From Smittium culicis (taxonomy: Eukaryota; Kickxellomycota; Harpellomycetes; Harpellales; Legeriomycetaceae), in assembly GCA_001970855.1 (NCBI GenBank), contig LSSN01005403.1:1-23025 (forward strand): 23,025 nt of DNA, read 5' to 3'. Every line of letters starts with the position of its first letter. Position 1 is the stretch's first letter. The notes under the pieces are model-generated. The model was not told the DNA's origin, made no database searches, and saw nothing but the letters and a program-made list of their open reading frames with translations. This document shows, piece by piece, positions 10,457 through 19,867 of the stretch. The translations under genes and the position numbers were made by a program.

Positions 10457-10460
10457 CGTA

Positions 10461-11184
10461 TAATATTTATTAATCATTGCTCAAAAATGGGATCGATTAA
10501 TTCAAATATGAATAAAGAAATTGGAATAATCAAATGTGAAAATTTTAACATAGTTCAATATTCTTGGAAAAAAATTTAATAATGTGGAAATTAATGGTGA
10601 TTTTTATTGTAATTACAAGTTAATAAATCTATTTTTAAACATATTTAATTTTCTTATTTTAATTATTTTATAATATATAATAAGTAACTATCGTCTTTTA
10701 GTTGATCTTTTAAAATAATCGTGATGATTCCATAAAAAATAAAATCACTCTTTAGTAAAACGTAGTGATAAGGCCTAGTTCCTAATATTGAAAGATTATG
10801 AATACTAGATTGGTTATTTAGATATATCAAGTATAAATGATAACCAGACTAATTCAAATCGTGTTGAATTAGTTAAAATAAAGTATTTATATATATTGGA
10901 TTAATTAAGATACGATATCGCTCAAATATTAATGAAATGATAAAGTTTGATTCTGTTTATGAAAATAAAAAATTAAATTGTTATCAATGACAGATTAGCT
11001 TAAATATTAAATCACTAATTAAAATCGAGAGAGTAAAATACTTTTTATTTTTTTAAAAAGAGAGAAAGGTTATAGACCACAAAGAGGAATTTATTGAATA
11101 ATACTCATATATTCTTAAAAAAAAAAAAGAGCGGTAGTTTTATTACTAGGTAAAAAAGAAGGGCGTGGAACGTATCAATTAAAG
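10461..11184. other. AT-rich intergenic region with the MRM2-side 3' UTR
   Basis: No gene is visible. On the minus strand an AATAAA signal (TTTATT on the plus strand, 11090-11095) lies about 90 bp after the stop of the methyltransferase gene. The rest is AT-rich sequence with stops in all frames. Confidence 0.5.
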
Positions 11185-12711
11185 TTATACCTTTTTGTAG
11201 CCTAAACAAACGTAATACTGTTCAGCAGACTCTTTTCTGGAAGATTTTGGTTTTTCAGAGATAACCTTAGAGAAGTGTAGTTGCAAGTTCTTTTTTAAAA
11301 TTGGCGCACTTTCACCCATGAAATACTAAATAAAAATCAAGAAATAATGATTAGGTATATAAGTTTAGGAGTTAAAGATCCAAGTAAAGTGTGTAGCTAA
11401 TAAAAAGAGGATAATCGAGAGATGTGCTTCTTTCCTTTATGTAATGAGTGAGAAAGTGCGAGAAAGAAATGAAAAAAAATTAGTACTGTGTTTTATTTTT
11501 TGAAAATAATGAAAAGTACCTTCATAACTAAATTTCCATCTTGGTCAAGGTGATTTTTAGAAAAGTCTAAAACAGACAAGCAAAGGTCCTAAATAATAGC
11601 AAAGAAAGTAAAAACATATTAGAGTTAAGCATGATTCAAAATATTAAATTGTAAAAATCTAATTATGAGCATTTTTTAATGAAAGAGGCGAATATTTTAA
11701 TGAATAAAAAATGCGGATAAATGCTATTTTGAAATATAAAAGGCAAAAAAAGGTGCGGGGATATTTATTGACTGACCATCGATCTAGTATCATCAACAAC
11801 TCGGTTTCCAGATATGTTTGGGGCCATATCACTTAAAACCAAACCTACTTTTCGTTTTTCGCCAATTAGTGATGAAATTTGGGTTTTTGTGCTTTCCAAA
11901 GTGAAATCGCCTTGGATGAAAGAAACACCTTTAACTGGGCGCATAGAAAGTAAATCGATTGAGATTATTTGGGGGATAGAATTTTCTGCAAGTTCACAAA
12001 GTTCAGCTTCGTCTAAACAGAGATAGATTTGATGAAAATTTATGAAATTCAAATATTTGGGTAGTTTAGAGCAGGAAGTATTTATGAATAGATTCTAGAA
12101 AAAATTTATAATAAAAATCAGTTTAAATGTAGATACCGTTTGTGGTCAGTGTTTTTTGTTTAATATTTTTATACAGAATTTCAGACAAAACTTGACTCCA
12201 TCCACCCGGAGCAGCACCGCACTCAATAACTACCGAGTTCTATATCAAATAAATAATAATAAAAATAGGTGTGTTAGAAATTGAAATCAAAATTTAGATA
12301 GTGATATTTGCGGATGAACTTACAGATAAAGCAGATTTGTAGTTGTATCGGCATTTGTCAATTATTTGGTACTTGTTGTTTATTTCTATGAGTTTATAGC
12401 TGCTTCTGGCTCGATAACCCTGTTCTTGAGCAAGCTTGATATACTGGTCATTGTCTTTCCGTTGGCCCCACAAGGTAGAGGTTTTTTTTGCCTTCTTACT
12501 AAGCTATACAGCGTAATAATAAAAATTGAGGAATTTTAAATTGGGCAAGTAGAAAGAATTGTGGTGAATCGAGGAAAGAGAAAGTAACGTGCGAAATGGA
12601 GACAAAGTGGGTATTAGAGCTTACATGGAATATCGATGTTGAAAAGGGTTTTGGTATTAGTGCGGCGAAGTTGGCTGTCGAGTTTATTAAACGTTTATTT
12701 GTTAGCAACAT
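11185..12711 (-). CDS. MRM2: Mitochondrial rRNA 2'-O-ribose methyltransferase, MRM2/RrmJ (FtsJ) family, six exons
   Basis: Methylates a uridine 2'-OH in large-subunit mitochondrial rRNA using S-adenosylmethionine, by family knowledge. Six exons join in phase to 271 residues: 12711-12625, 12503-12324, 12239-12137, 12012-11777, 11588-11520, 11325-11185 (minus strand; introns of 121, 84, 124, 188 and 194 bp, all GT..AG). Exon 1 encodes a basic, Asp/Glu-free N-terminus (MLLTNKRLINSTANFAALIP), a likely mitochondrial presequence. Visible motifs are GYRARSSYKL (Lys66), the SAM loop ECGAAPGGWSQ (97-103), IDLLSMRPVKGVSFIQGDF, LVLSDMAPN (Asp185), DGNLVMKYFMG (Lys225) and SRKESAEQYYVCLGY (Glu260). The K-D-K-E catalytic tetrad is complete. 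IDLL..PV.GV..IQGDF favours RrmJ/MRM2 over Trm7. The length is within the family range. The intron 4 donor (GTCAGT) is slightly unusual. Confidence 0.92.
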
Positions 12712-12800
12712 TGCGGAATTAGAATTTTATCTGCAATAAACTTTTCCTTTTCTTTATAATGGATATTTCTTGTACTTATTTAACTTTTGTGATTGATTAG

Positions 12801-12808
12801 CCAATACA
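12801..12808 (+). promoter_or_regulatory. CCAAT box, copy 1
   Basis: CCAATACA preceded by AG, repeated 98 bp downstream in the same divergent promoter. Binding by the HAP complex is inference. Confidence 0.4.
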
Positions 12809-12898
12809 TTTGCAGTATGGAGAGGTATAGTAGAAGCCAGTTTATTTGTTTTATTTGTTGGAGTTTTATAGCTGAGTTGGTAATTATTCCGTTTTCAG

Positions 12899-12906
12899 CC
12901 AATACA
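12899..12906 (+). promoter_or_regulatory. CCAAT box, copy 2
   Basis: Second AGCCAATACA in the divergent promoter, 153 bp before the J-domain start codon. Confidence 0.4.
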
Positions 12907-13058
12907 GTTATACTAATTTATAAAAAAACAAAATTCTTCCGCGATTATTGATCGAAGCCTTTATTTTTCTATTTACCTAAAAAGACATTTACTCTTTGCT
13001 ATAAGTATTATAAAATTGTAGTATAAATTGGATCCAAATTAAAAAAAAACAAAAACCA

Positions 13059-13778
13059 ATGGCTTCGAATGGTCAAACGAGCAAGCCTGCTTCTAAAGAA
13101 AATGATGATTTAGATGCCTTCTTCAAGACAACAATAACGCAGCTAAATCGGACGACCGAAGTGGAGCGCATTCTCAGCCTCCCGAAAATCGATCCGTTTT
13201 CGATCCTGGAGCTTGAAACTAGCTGCGACGACAACGATATCAAGAAAGCGTACAGAAACAAATCGCGGCTCGTGCATCCCGACAAGACCCAGCACCCGAA
13301 AGCCGTCGATGCCTTCGATGTGCTGAAACAGGCGCAGGATCAGCTGCTCGACGAGGATAACAGGCGATTCCTCCTCAAAATGATTGCGGATGCCGAAAGT
13401 ATCCTCAAGAAGGAGCTCGCCGATTCGCTGAAAAAGGGCGGGTTAGCGCACAGTTCCACCCAAGCCGCGAAACAAAGCTCGTCGCTGAAGCTGCAGCAGC
13501 AGCAGCCGCTGCTGCCGAGTAAGCACCAAGTCATGGCCAAGTTCCGCGCTCTCATTGTCGAGCTCGAGTGGCAACGGATCCGCAAGGCCGCCGCCGAGAC
13601 CGACAGAAAAGCCGCCGAGCTCGCAGCGAAAGAGAAGGCCAAGCAGGCCGCGGAAGAGTCGCAGAAGAGAGAGCGCGATTGGGATCAGGCGCGCGACGAA
13701 CGCGTCAGCTCGTGGCGCCAGTTCCAGAACAAATCGCTATCGAGCAAAAAATCAGGCAAAAAGAAAATTAAAAAATAA
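13059..13778 (+). CDS. spf31: J-domain protein, DNAJC8/Spf31-like (spliceosome-associated)
   Basis: A 239-residue single-exon protein. The J domain spans about residues 45-105 (PFSILELETSCDDNDIKKAY..), with the Hsp70-stimulating HPD at 73-75 (RLVHPDKTQHP). A Gln-rich linker (LQQQQP, 145-150) leads to a long charged helix rich in Ala, Lys and Glu (about 160-215). The tail RDERVSSWRQFQ, followed by a Lys-rich nuclear-type end (KKSGKKKIKK), matches the layout of human DNAJC8 and S. pombe Spf31, which associate with the spliceosome. The start sits after an A-rich leader and is followed by G. The coding body from about 13150 is far more GC-rich than its neighbours, with mostly G or C at third positions. 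It is divergent from MRM2 and convergent with the Sec7 gene. Confidence 0.88.
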   Translation: MASNGQTSKPASKENDDLDAFFKTTITQLNRTTEVERILSLPKIDPFSILELETSCDDNDIKKAYRNKSRLVHPDKTQHPKAVDAFDVLKQAQDQLLDEDNRRFLLKMIADAESILKKELADSLKKGGLAHSSTQAAKQSSSLKLQQQQPLLPSKHQVMAKFRALIVELEWQRIRKAAAETDRKAAELAAKEKAKQAAEESQKRERDWDQARDERVSSWRQFQNKSLSSKKSGKKKIKK

Positions 13779-14332
13779 CGACTTTATCCCTCATATACTG
13801 AAAAAAAAAAAAAAATTTCTTGATTCATGCCGCAAACAAAAAAAAAACACACACACACGCTTAAGCAACAAACAAACATACATTTATATACATGTACACA
13901 TAAAGATTTATTAGACAAAACAAAAAAAAAATTTTTTCTCTCTTGATTTTTTCAATTACTTTATCAGATTTCTAGTCTTCTTAAATATAAAAAAAACTAA
14001 AACAAAGTATAAAAGTATTTCATCATTAAAAAGCGTCTGCTTTTTTAAATTAGCACACGAGTTGTTTCAAAAGCTTTAATTAAACAGTAGATATACTTAT
14101 CAGTTATCACTCGTAAACTTTGAATATAATTCAAACTTTATACAAATATTTATAGTAAAAATAAAAATAAAAATAGGACCATATCATTAAAAGCATATAC
14201 CACCCCCTGCTTTATAAATACGAAAAAAAAAAAAAAGTAAAACCAAAAAAATATATAGTTTGTCAAATAAAAAAGAACAAGGTTTATTTTTTTTTTTAAT
14301 TTATTTTTTAAAGTATAATTCAAGTTATATTA
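13779..14332. other. Convergent 3' intergenic region with simple repeats
   Basis: Holds the 3' ends of two convergent genes. It is A-rich, with an (AC)n run (about 13848-13858), an AAAAT repeat (about 14156-14175) and several poly-A tracts. A minus-strand AATAAA (plus-strand TTTATT at 14283-14288) lies about 45 bp after the Sec7 gene's stop and is the probable polyadenylation signal. No ORF of note. Confidence 0.55.
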
Positions 14333-17300
14333 TTAATTAGGCGGTTCAGTTTTGCTCTTGCTAATCGGTACTGAACTCGAATTTCCGGAAAACGAGAGGA
14401 ATGGGGGAGTAGGATTGTCTTGAGGGCTAGATTGTGTGCCGTTACTGGATTTGGTTGCACTAGTGGTTTCATTTTTTAGTTCAAAGTAGTCTCCACCCAA
14501 TATGTAGCTATTTTGGCTCATAAATAGATCTAAGCCCTCTTTGGACTCATTAAGAGATAATTTTTGTGATTTGCTACTTGTGATATTTCCTATAAAGTTT
14601 TTGAAATTGTCAGAGTTAGGCGGTGAGCTGTATTTATTTTTATTAGAGTTTGGCTGTGAGCTGAATTTAAAGTTTTTAGAGTCTAGTATTGGGCTGGTTG
14701 TATTTTCTGGAAATGTAGTTTGCTCTTTATGCTCATATTCATAGTCCTTGAGAAAATCTTCGAAATTTTCGCCATAATTTGAGTAGCTGTTGATAGCTTT
14801 CTTTCCCAAATCTACAGCACTGTTCCTGCTCTTAAAATTATCGAAACTTTCGCTGTACTTTGGCCGCGAGTTCAAGTTTGAGTCGATACTGTACTTTCCC
14901 GATTTTTCTATTTTTTTAATTTTGGCAAATAGTTTATTATCCTTTGTCAATTCAACTCTAAGCTTGCTTGGATCAATTCCGCTTCTGGCTTTGTTATTGT
15001 TTGAATTTTGCACAAATGTTGTGTTACTTGTCAAATAGTCCTTATCTTTACCCGGAACTAGTCTGCTCAAGCTAATTACACTTGCTACAGGTTTTACTGG
15101 AGAGCTGTTTCGTTTAGATTTAGGAAGTGTAGGGTTGAACTCCATAGTTGCTGCTGAAAGATCTAATGGCTTGAATATCTCGGCGAGTTTTGAGCTGTTT
15201 TCTGATTGAGGTGAAATATGTGTAACATCGACCTCTGGCCTTTGCTTATAATCTTGTAAAGGTAAATCGCTTTCTGGAGTTAAAAAGTTCAAGAAAGAAT
15301 ACCCAGGCTCGTTTTCGTGGATGAGTATTGTATTCGAGTCATCAGCTGATTTAGTATTTCTATTGATGCTTTGGTTTAGGTAGCTTTCAGTTTCATTAGT
15401 ATGTGTATGTTTCTGCCTTTCGCTGAGGAAAAGTTTGTTGTTTTTAGGCATGGAATGGAGTAAATTGGCACTTTTTGGTGGGTTATAAGATAAGTTGGAA
15501 AGCATGTGTGACACGTTTTTATAGTCTTCTTTATTTTCTAAATTATTAGCTTTATCAATTTCGCTAGTAACTTCGCTGTACAAGCCAATATCAGTGTTCA
15601 TGGCTTTAGAGCTTGGCAGATTTGAATGTTTAGATCCTAAATCAGCACCAAGCTTAGCGTTGAAATTTGATTTAAAGACGCTGTTGAATGAAATAGAATT
15701 ATTTAGTTTTTTTGATGGAGAGATATTGTTATTTTGAAGAGTATCGGGTTTTGGGGAATATTTTTGGTTCAGCAATTTTGATGAGAGTGTTTTTTTTAAA
15801 GGCTTGGAAGTTAAAGGCTTGATTGATTTAGAATCCAGTTCTTTAGGGGGGAGAGGTACCGTTTTATCGGCATTTAGTTTATTTTGGTCAATTGAATCAA
15901 CAATTAGTGTTTCAACATTTGAAGTTGATCTAGCTATCGATTCAGAGTTGGCCACATCAAGTGCCTCAAAATCTTTGATAGCTAGTTTTAGGCAGTCTAC
16001 ATAATTCTTATATTTAATGAGCTCTTTAAGCAGGTATTGAGCTTTTTTCTCCCAGTTATTAAATGCGCGATTGTAAGAAAGTGATTTCTCATGGAAGCGT
16101 TCACTGATCTGGGTTAATCCAGTTTTGTGCAAGTTTAGTTCGCTGTCCAAGTAGTCAATATGTTTTGAAAAAGCATCTATCTGGGCCTTTTCGTTGGAAT
16201 AAATAGGGTGGAGTGGGTTTGGAGGAGGCGACCAGTCATTGATGTTAATAAACCTATTGGCATCTTTAACACTATCTACCTTATCAAACTTTTTAGTGGA
16301 GAAAGAAATTGAGCCCAATCCGGATAGTTTTGATGAGTTTATGCTAGGCTCAATGCCTAATTCCATCATCGAGTTGCTGCGGTTTGAGATATGATTTTGT
16401 GGGTACCATCCATACTCAGAGTTGTTAACGCTTCCAGCGATATAAGGGACTTTAGTGAATAAAGCAGCCCAGTAATTGCAAGCGAAAGCCCATTGGTTTG
16501 CTTCTTCAGCCTCGAAAGTTTGGAATAGGTAAACGCTGCTATCATTTAAGGTTAGGGCAAATACGTAAGGTTTGGTGTACGAGTAACCAGGCTTGGGCAT
16601 TACTTGTGAATATGAGTGAACTAGGTAGATAGAGTTTAGTAAGCTTGCGTCAGGTGGAAGAGAACCAACGAGACCGATTCTTGGAGCAGTAGAATTATCA
16701 CCTTTATACATAAGAGCTTTACCATTAGCGATTGATAAATAGCAGCCTCTCCAAGATCGGTTGTTTGATTTTTTGCCAGAGGTGTCAAATAGCAGCTTTC
16801 GATTTAAAAGTCCACACCTGAAGTAAAGTCTGGAAGCTAGTGGGGGGTTAGGATGAGAGGAGCCGCTATTTTCGATGATGCTTGGGAAATTAGAGCCCTG
16901 TGGCATTGTCGGAATCGTGGATGACGTTGGGAAGCTTGATTCCTTAGTATTAGAATTTCTGCTGATGAGAGAGCTGACATAGCTCATTGTTTTAGATTTT
17001 GGCCCAGGTTGAGAAAAAATGGAATTTCTGGATTGTAAGGACGTATTGTTAGGAAGTTCTTTGTTAGCGCGCAAATAAGAGTCATGGGGCGGGTCGTTGT
17101 TAACTTTGTCAAGGTTAGACGATTCAGTGCCAGCTTTAAAGTTGGAATTTGAGAAGGGGTAATCTGAGCCAGTTGAAGGCCTGGACTTTGAGTTTTCAAC
17201 GCTAAGCCGGGGGTTGGAAATGTACGTATTGGAGTTGTCATTGGTACCAGAGATTGGTTGATTATTGAGCTTTTCTTCAGCTCTATTTAAACGGATATTG

Positions 17301-19867
17301 TTGTTTGGTTTTCCTAATGGGGTTTCTTTAATACTGATATAGATATCACGTAAAACTGAGCTAAAATTTAGATCAACAATTGAAATGTTATTATCTCGTT
17401 TATTATTTCCAAAAAAGGATTTTGAGTAATTTGAAGCGATATCAATTGTACTGTTGTTTAAAGAAAGGGCATCAGATGGTTTATTGGAAGAGTGGCCTTT
17501 CAAGGAGGTAATTAAATTGGAGGAATTAGAAAAAAATCCTTTTTTAGGGGAAGAGTTATTTAAATGGTCAGAGTTGGGAAAATTTAGAGATGGGGTTTGA
17601 ATGTTGTTTGTAGAGGAAGAGGTAGCAGGGTTTTTCATTAGGGTAGATTGAAGGATAAAATCATCGTCAACGTCTAAAGAGTTGAATTCAGTGTTAATGT
17701 TGTACTCGCTTTTACTAGTTGATATTTGGTGAGATTTTTGGGGGAAATTATCGATAATTTGGGAGTCAGCACCGATTTCAGGTTTTTGAGGTTTGCTGTT
17801 GGGAGAGAAGAACAGATCAGTGCTAGAAGATTTAAAAAAGTGGGAATCAGAGTTCATTAGGTTGCCAATAGTGTAAGTTCTTGATTGAGATCTTCCTCTT
17901 ATAGCGTTGTACTTTTTGCCTAGCTTAACAGGTTTTTTATCAACGCTGAAGCTGCTAGCAGATTTGTATGAGCTAGAAATGTTTAAAGAATCGTGAGGAT
18001 TATTTATGTGTAATTCATTTAGAGAAATTTCAGGGAGTTGAGGGGTAAGAGAAGAGTATCTAGGGGTGTCAAGAGCGAAGGTGCCAGGAGAGTCGTCATT
18101 TTGGGGATTTTTAGATATGCTGAAAGATTTAGCGCTAGTGTTGCCGTTAGAGATGAAACTTGGCGATCTGAGTTTTTCTTTGTTAGCATTCAAGTTAATA
18201 GCATCGATGGTGTTACGGACATATTGATTTTTAGTCATACGGGCACTTTGTTTAATATCAGCCAAGTGTAGGTCGGTGTTTAGTAAAAAAATGGAAAAAG
18301 AGACGGTGTGAATGTTGCCGATAGATTTAAACTGGGAGTCTTGGTTAGAGTAGAAATATTTTTTGGAGAATTCAATCAAGATGCGGTCAATTACTTGAGA
18401 CTCGGCTTGCATTAGTAGTCTAGAGCAAACTTTTCTTAGAGCAACATCGAGGCGAGTATTAGAAAAGTCGAATAAATTCATGTAGGCTTCTAGAGTTTTG
18501 ATTTGAATTGGTGAGCGACCGCCCAAGAATTCAGCAAATTCGATAGGGTCATGAATTTGAGGGGGGAGAGCTATAGAGGGGTCGGAGTAGTAATTGTAAA
18601 TGGATTTAGCGATATCATCAGGATTAAGCTGAGGAATTTGGTGATGGTTAGTAGTTAAAGGGGCATCAGTTTCAGGGTATGATTCAAGAAAATTGGATTG
18701 TAGTTGACTAAGAGGGGGAAGGGGGGAGGAAAGCTGGGATTGCGATTTGGAGGAGTTTAAAAGGTGGGAGGGAGCATTGGTCTTTGGAGATAAGGGGAGG
18801 TCAGAGGAAGATTTCAGGGCTTTTGAGTCAATAGGCTTCGGGTATCCATAGAAGGAGGTATCAGGAAGGGTGTATAAAAAATTGGAGTCAAATTTATTGA
18901 TGGGAGATTGTTGCGGGAGAGGAAATTTATCAAGGGGGCTAGAAGGGGGAAGAGGGTCAGAAAGCCTGGAGTTGATAACATGAGGTGGGTTAGAAGAAAT
19001 ATTTTCAGGACAAGTAGGTTGGTCAATTTTAGGGTTTTTTGAGAGGCCATAAATTTCGTAGGATAAGTTCAAGTCAGCGTCGCTAATGGTTAAGATGGAG
19101 GTTGAGCTGGGATTGTTGAAGAGATGAGTAGAGGCATCGTGTTTTAAGGGAGTTGAAGAGGTTGGGATATCTAAAGAAGGGAGCTTTTTAGTAGAAATTA
19201 GGAATTTGTCTAGGGAGTCAGAGATGTTGTTTGTTGGGGAGATGGAGTTTTGTTGGAGGGAAGAGTTTTTTGGGACTTTGAGGATGTTCCATAGGGAGGG
19301 TTTTCTAAGCTTGTTTTGGGGATTTGGGTTAGTAGATATATCTTCAGAGGGGGTAATGGAGGAATTTTTAGATTTTAGTTTAGAGTTAGAGGACTGGGAG
19401 TCTATAGTGCCGTTTCTTTTTAAGAAGATGTTGCTTCTTACGGATTGAGAGATTGAGTTATTACGTTTTGAGGAGTCAGTGGAGACGGAGATTCTGCTGG
19501 ATTCTTTTCTGAGTTTGGACATGATCCAGCGATAACCTTCGGAGGCTTTGGCTTCGACGTATTTTTTTTCAGATTTTTTAGCGGCTTTTCTATTTGATAA
19601 GTCGGGGATGGGAGTTAAATTTCTGCTTGAAGCAGCGGCGCTAGAGGAGATATGGGAAGGAGTTTTTGATAGGAACAAGTCGGCATCGTCGTTTGATACA
19701 GCAAAAAAGCTGGAGATGTGGTTTTGGCTTTTCGAGTTGATGGAGTTTGGGTTGTAGTTATTGGGGATAGAATCGAATGTGTCTTTATCGCTACCAGGAA
19801 TTTTATAGCTCATCGTATAAAGTTGAGGTGGGAGGTGGACTGGAAGTGAATGGGCTAAAATTCGCAA
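14333..19867 (-). CDS. EFA6/Syt1-like Arf guanine nucleotide exchange factor (Sec7 + PH + helical region)
   Basis: A 1844-residue uninterrupted frame. Proteins with Sec7 then PH then a helical segment activate Arf GTPases at membranes (EFA6/PSD in animals, Syt1/Yel1 in yeast). The Sec7 domain starts near residue 412 and includes LDVALRKVCSRLLMQAESQV, with the putative catalytic Glu at 489, then FLLNTDLH (about 532-539) and MTKNQYVRNTIDAI (about 549). Its usual last helix seems to be VLRDIYISIKETPL (about 833-846), after some 270 low-complexity residues. The PH domain spans about 1014-1140 (FRCGLLNRKLL .. W near the end), and a charged coiled region about 1223-1306. The rest is Ser/Asn/Pro-rich and probably disordered, consistent with phosphoregulation. 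Met19 (codon at 19813), MSYKIPGSDKD, is an alternative start. The gene's 5' flank carries a minisatellite. Confidence 0.85.
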   Translation of the reverse strand: MRILAHSLPVHLPPQLYTMSYKIPGSDKDTFDSIPNNYNPNSINSKSQNHISSFFAVSNDDADLFLSKTPSHISSSAAASSRNLTPIPDLSNRKAAKKSEKKYVEAKASEGYRWIMSKLRKESSRISVSTDSSKRNNSISQSVRSNIFLKRNGTIDSQSSNSKLKSKNSSITPSEDISTNPNPQNKLRKPSLWNILKVPKNSSLQQNSISPTNNISDSLDKFLISTKKLPSLDIPTSSTPLKHDASTHLFNNPSSTSILTISDADLNLSYEIYGLSKNPKIDQPTCPENISSNPPHVINSRLSDPLPPSSPLDKFPLPQQSPINKFDSNFLYTLPDTSFYGYPKPIDSKALKSSSDLPLSPKTNAPSHLLNSSKSQSQLSSPLPPLSQLQSNFLESYPETDAPLTTNHHQIPQLNPDDIAKSIYNYYSDPSIALPPQIHDPIEFAEFLGGRSPIQIKTLEAYMNLFDFSNTRLDVALRKVCSRLLMQAESQVIDRILIEFSKKYFYSNQDSQFKSIGNIHTVSFSIFLLNTDLHLADIKQSARMTKNQYVRNTIDAINLNANKEKLRSPSFISNGNTSAKSFSISKNPQNDDSPGTFALDTPRYSSLTPQLPEISLNELHINNPHDSLNISSSYKSASSFSVDKKPVKLGKKYNAIRGRSQSRTYTIGNLMNSDSHFFKSSSTDLFFSPNSKPQKPEIGADSQIIDNFPQKSHQISTSKSEYNINTEFNSLDVDDDFILQSTLMKNPATSSSTNNIQTPSLNFPNSDHLNNSSPKKGFFSNSSNLITSLKGHSSNKPSDALSLNNSTIDIASNYSKSFFGNNKRDNNISIVDLNFSSVLRDIYISIKETPLGKPNNNIRLNRAEEKLNNQPISGTNDNSNTYISNPRLSVENSKSRPSTGSDYPFSNSNFKAGTESSNLDKVNNDPPHDSYLRANKELPNNTSLQSRNSIFSQPGPKSKTMSYVSSLISRNSNTKESSFPTSSTIPTMPQGSNFPSIIENSGSSHPNPPLASRLYFRCGLLNRKLLFDTSGKKSNNRSWRGCYLSIANGKALMYKGDNSTAPRIGLVGSLPPDASLLNSIYLVHSYSQVMPKPGYSYTKPYVFALTLNDSSVYLFQTFEAEEANQWAFACNYWAALFTKVPYIAGSVNNSEYGWYPQNHISNRSNSMMELGIEPSINSSKLSGLGSISFSTKKFDKVDSVKDANRFININDWSPPPNPLHPIYSNEKAQIDAFSKHIDYLDSELNLHKTGLTQISERFHEKSLSYNRAFNNWEKKAQYLLKELIKYKNYVDCLKLAIKDFEALDVANSESIARSTSNVETLIVDSIDQNKLNADKTVPLPPKELDSKSIKPLTSKPLKKTLSSKLLNQKYSPKPDTLQNNNISPSKKLNNSISFNSVFKSNFNAKLGADLGSKHSNLPSSKAMNTDIGLYSEVTSEIDKANNLENKEDYKNVSHMLSNLSYNPPKSANLLHSMPKNNKLFLSERQKHTHTNETESYLNQSINRNTKSADDSNTILIHENEPGYSFLNFLTPESDLPLQDYKQRPEVDVTHISPQSENSSKLAEIFKPLDLSAATMEFNPTLPKSKRNSSPVKPVASVISLSRLVPGKDKDYLTSNTTFVQNSNNNKARSGIDPSKLRVELTKDNKLFAKIKKIEKSGKYSIDSNLNSRPKYSESFDNFKSRNSAVDLGKKAINSYSNYGENFEDFLKDYEYEHKEQTTFPENTTSPILDSKNFKFSSQPNSNKNKYSSPPNSDNFKNFIGNITSSKSQKLSLNESKEGLDLFMSQNSYILGGDYFELKNETTSATKSSNGTQSSPQDNPTPPFLSFSGNSSSVPISKSKTEPPN

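Larger units (their letters stand above)
6275..10460 (+). mobile_element. DIRS-like (tyrosine recombinase) retrotransposon, inactivated
   Basis: A 4.2-kb element with the DIRS layout: inverted terminal repeats (6281-6441 and 10294-10456), a gag-like ORF, an ORF with reverse transcriptase, RNase H and a DVDLF-type C-terminal domain, an overlapping tyrosine recombinase ORF, and an internal copy of the terminus after the last ORF (about 10246-10275). DIRS elements are known to lack a DDE integrase and protease and to insert a circular intermediate through the recombinase. Coding segments are clearly more GC-rich than the flanks, so this copy is younger than the relic to its left. Each ORF is broken and key catalytic residues are changed, so it cannot move by its own proteins. 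Confidence 0.9.
12712..13058. promoter_or_regulatory. Shared divergent promoter of the MRM2-like and DNAJC8-like genes
   Basis: The two genes start 347 bp apart and point away from each other. The gap holds two identical AGCCAATACA boxes in the same orientation (CCAAT cores at 12801 and 12899), likely HAP/NF-Y sites. It ends in an A-rich leader (AAAAAAAAACAAAAACC) directly before the J-domain gene's ATGG. A shared, CCAAT-driven promoter is inferred. Confidence 0.55.

Noticed and set aside
11814..12026. Plus-strand frame opposite the methyltransferase
   Set aside because: Antisense shadow of MRM2 exon 4, whose protein motifs are unmistakable on the minus strand.
13555..13914. Arg/Pro-rich plus-strand frame overlapping the J-domain gene's 3' end
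   Set aside because: Shadow frame created by the GC-rich codon usage; it runs into the A-rich 3' UTR.
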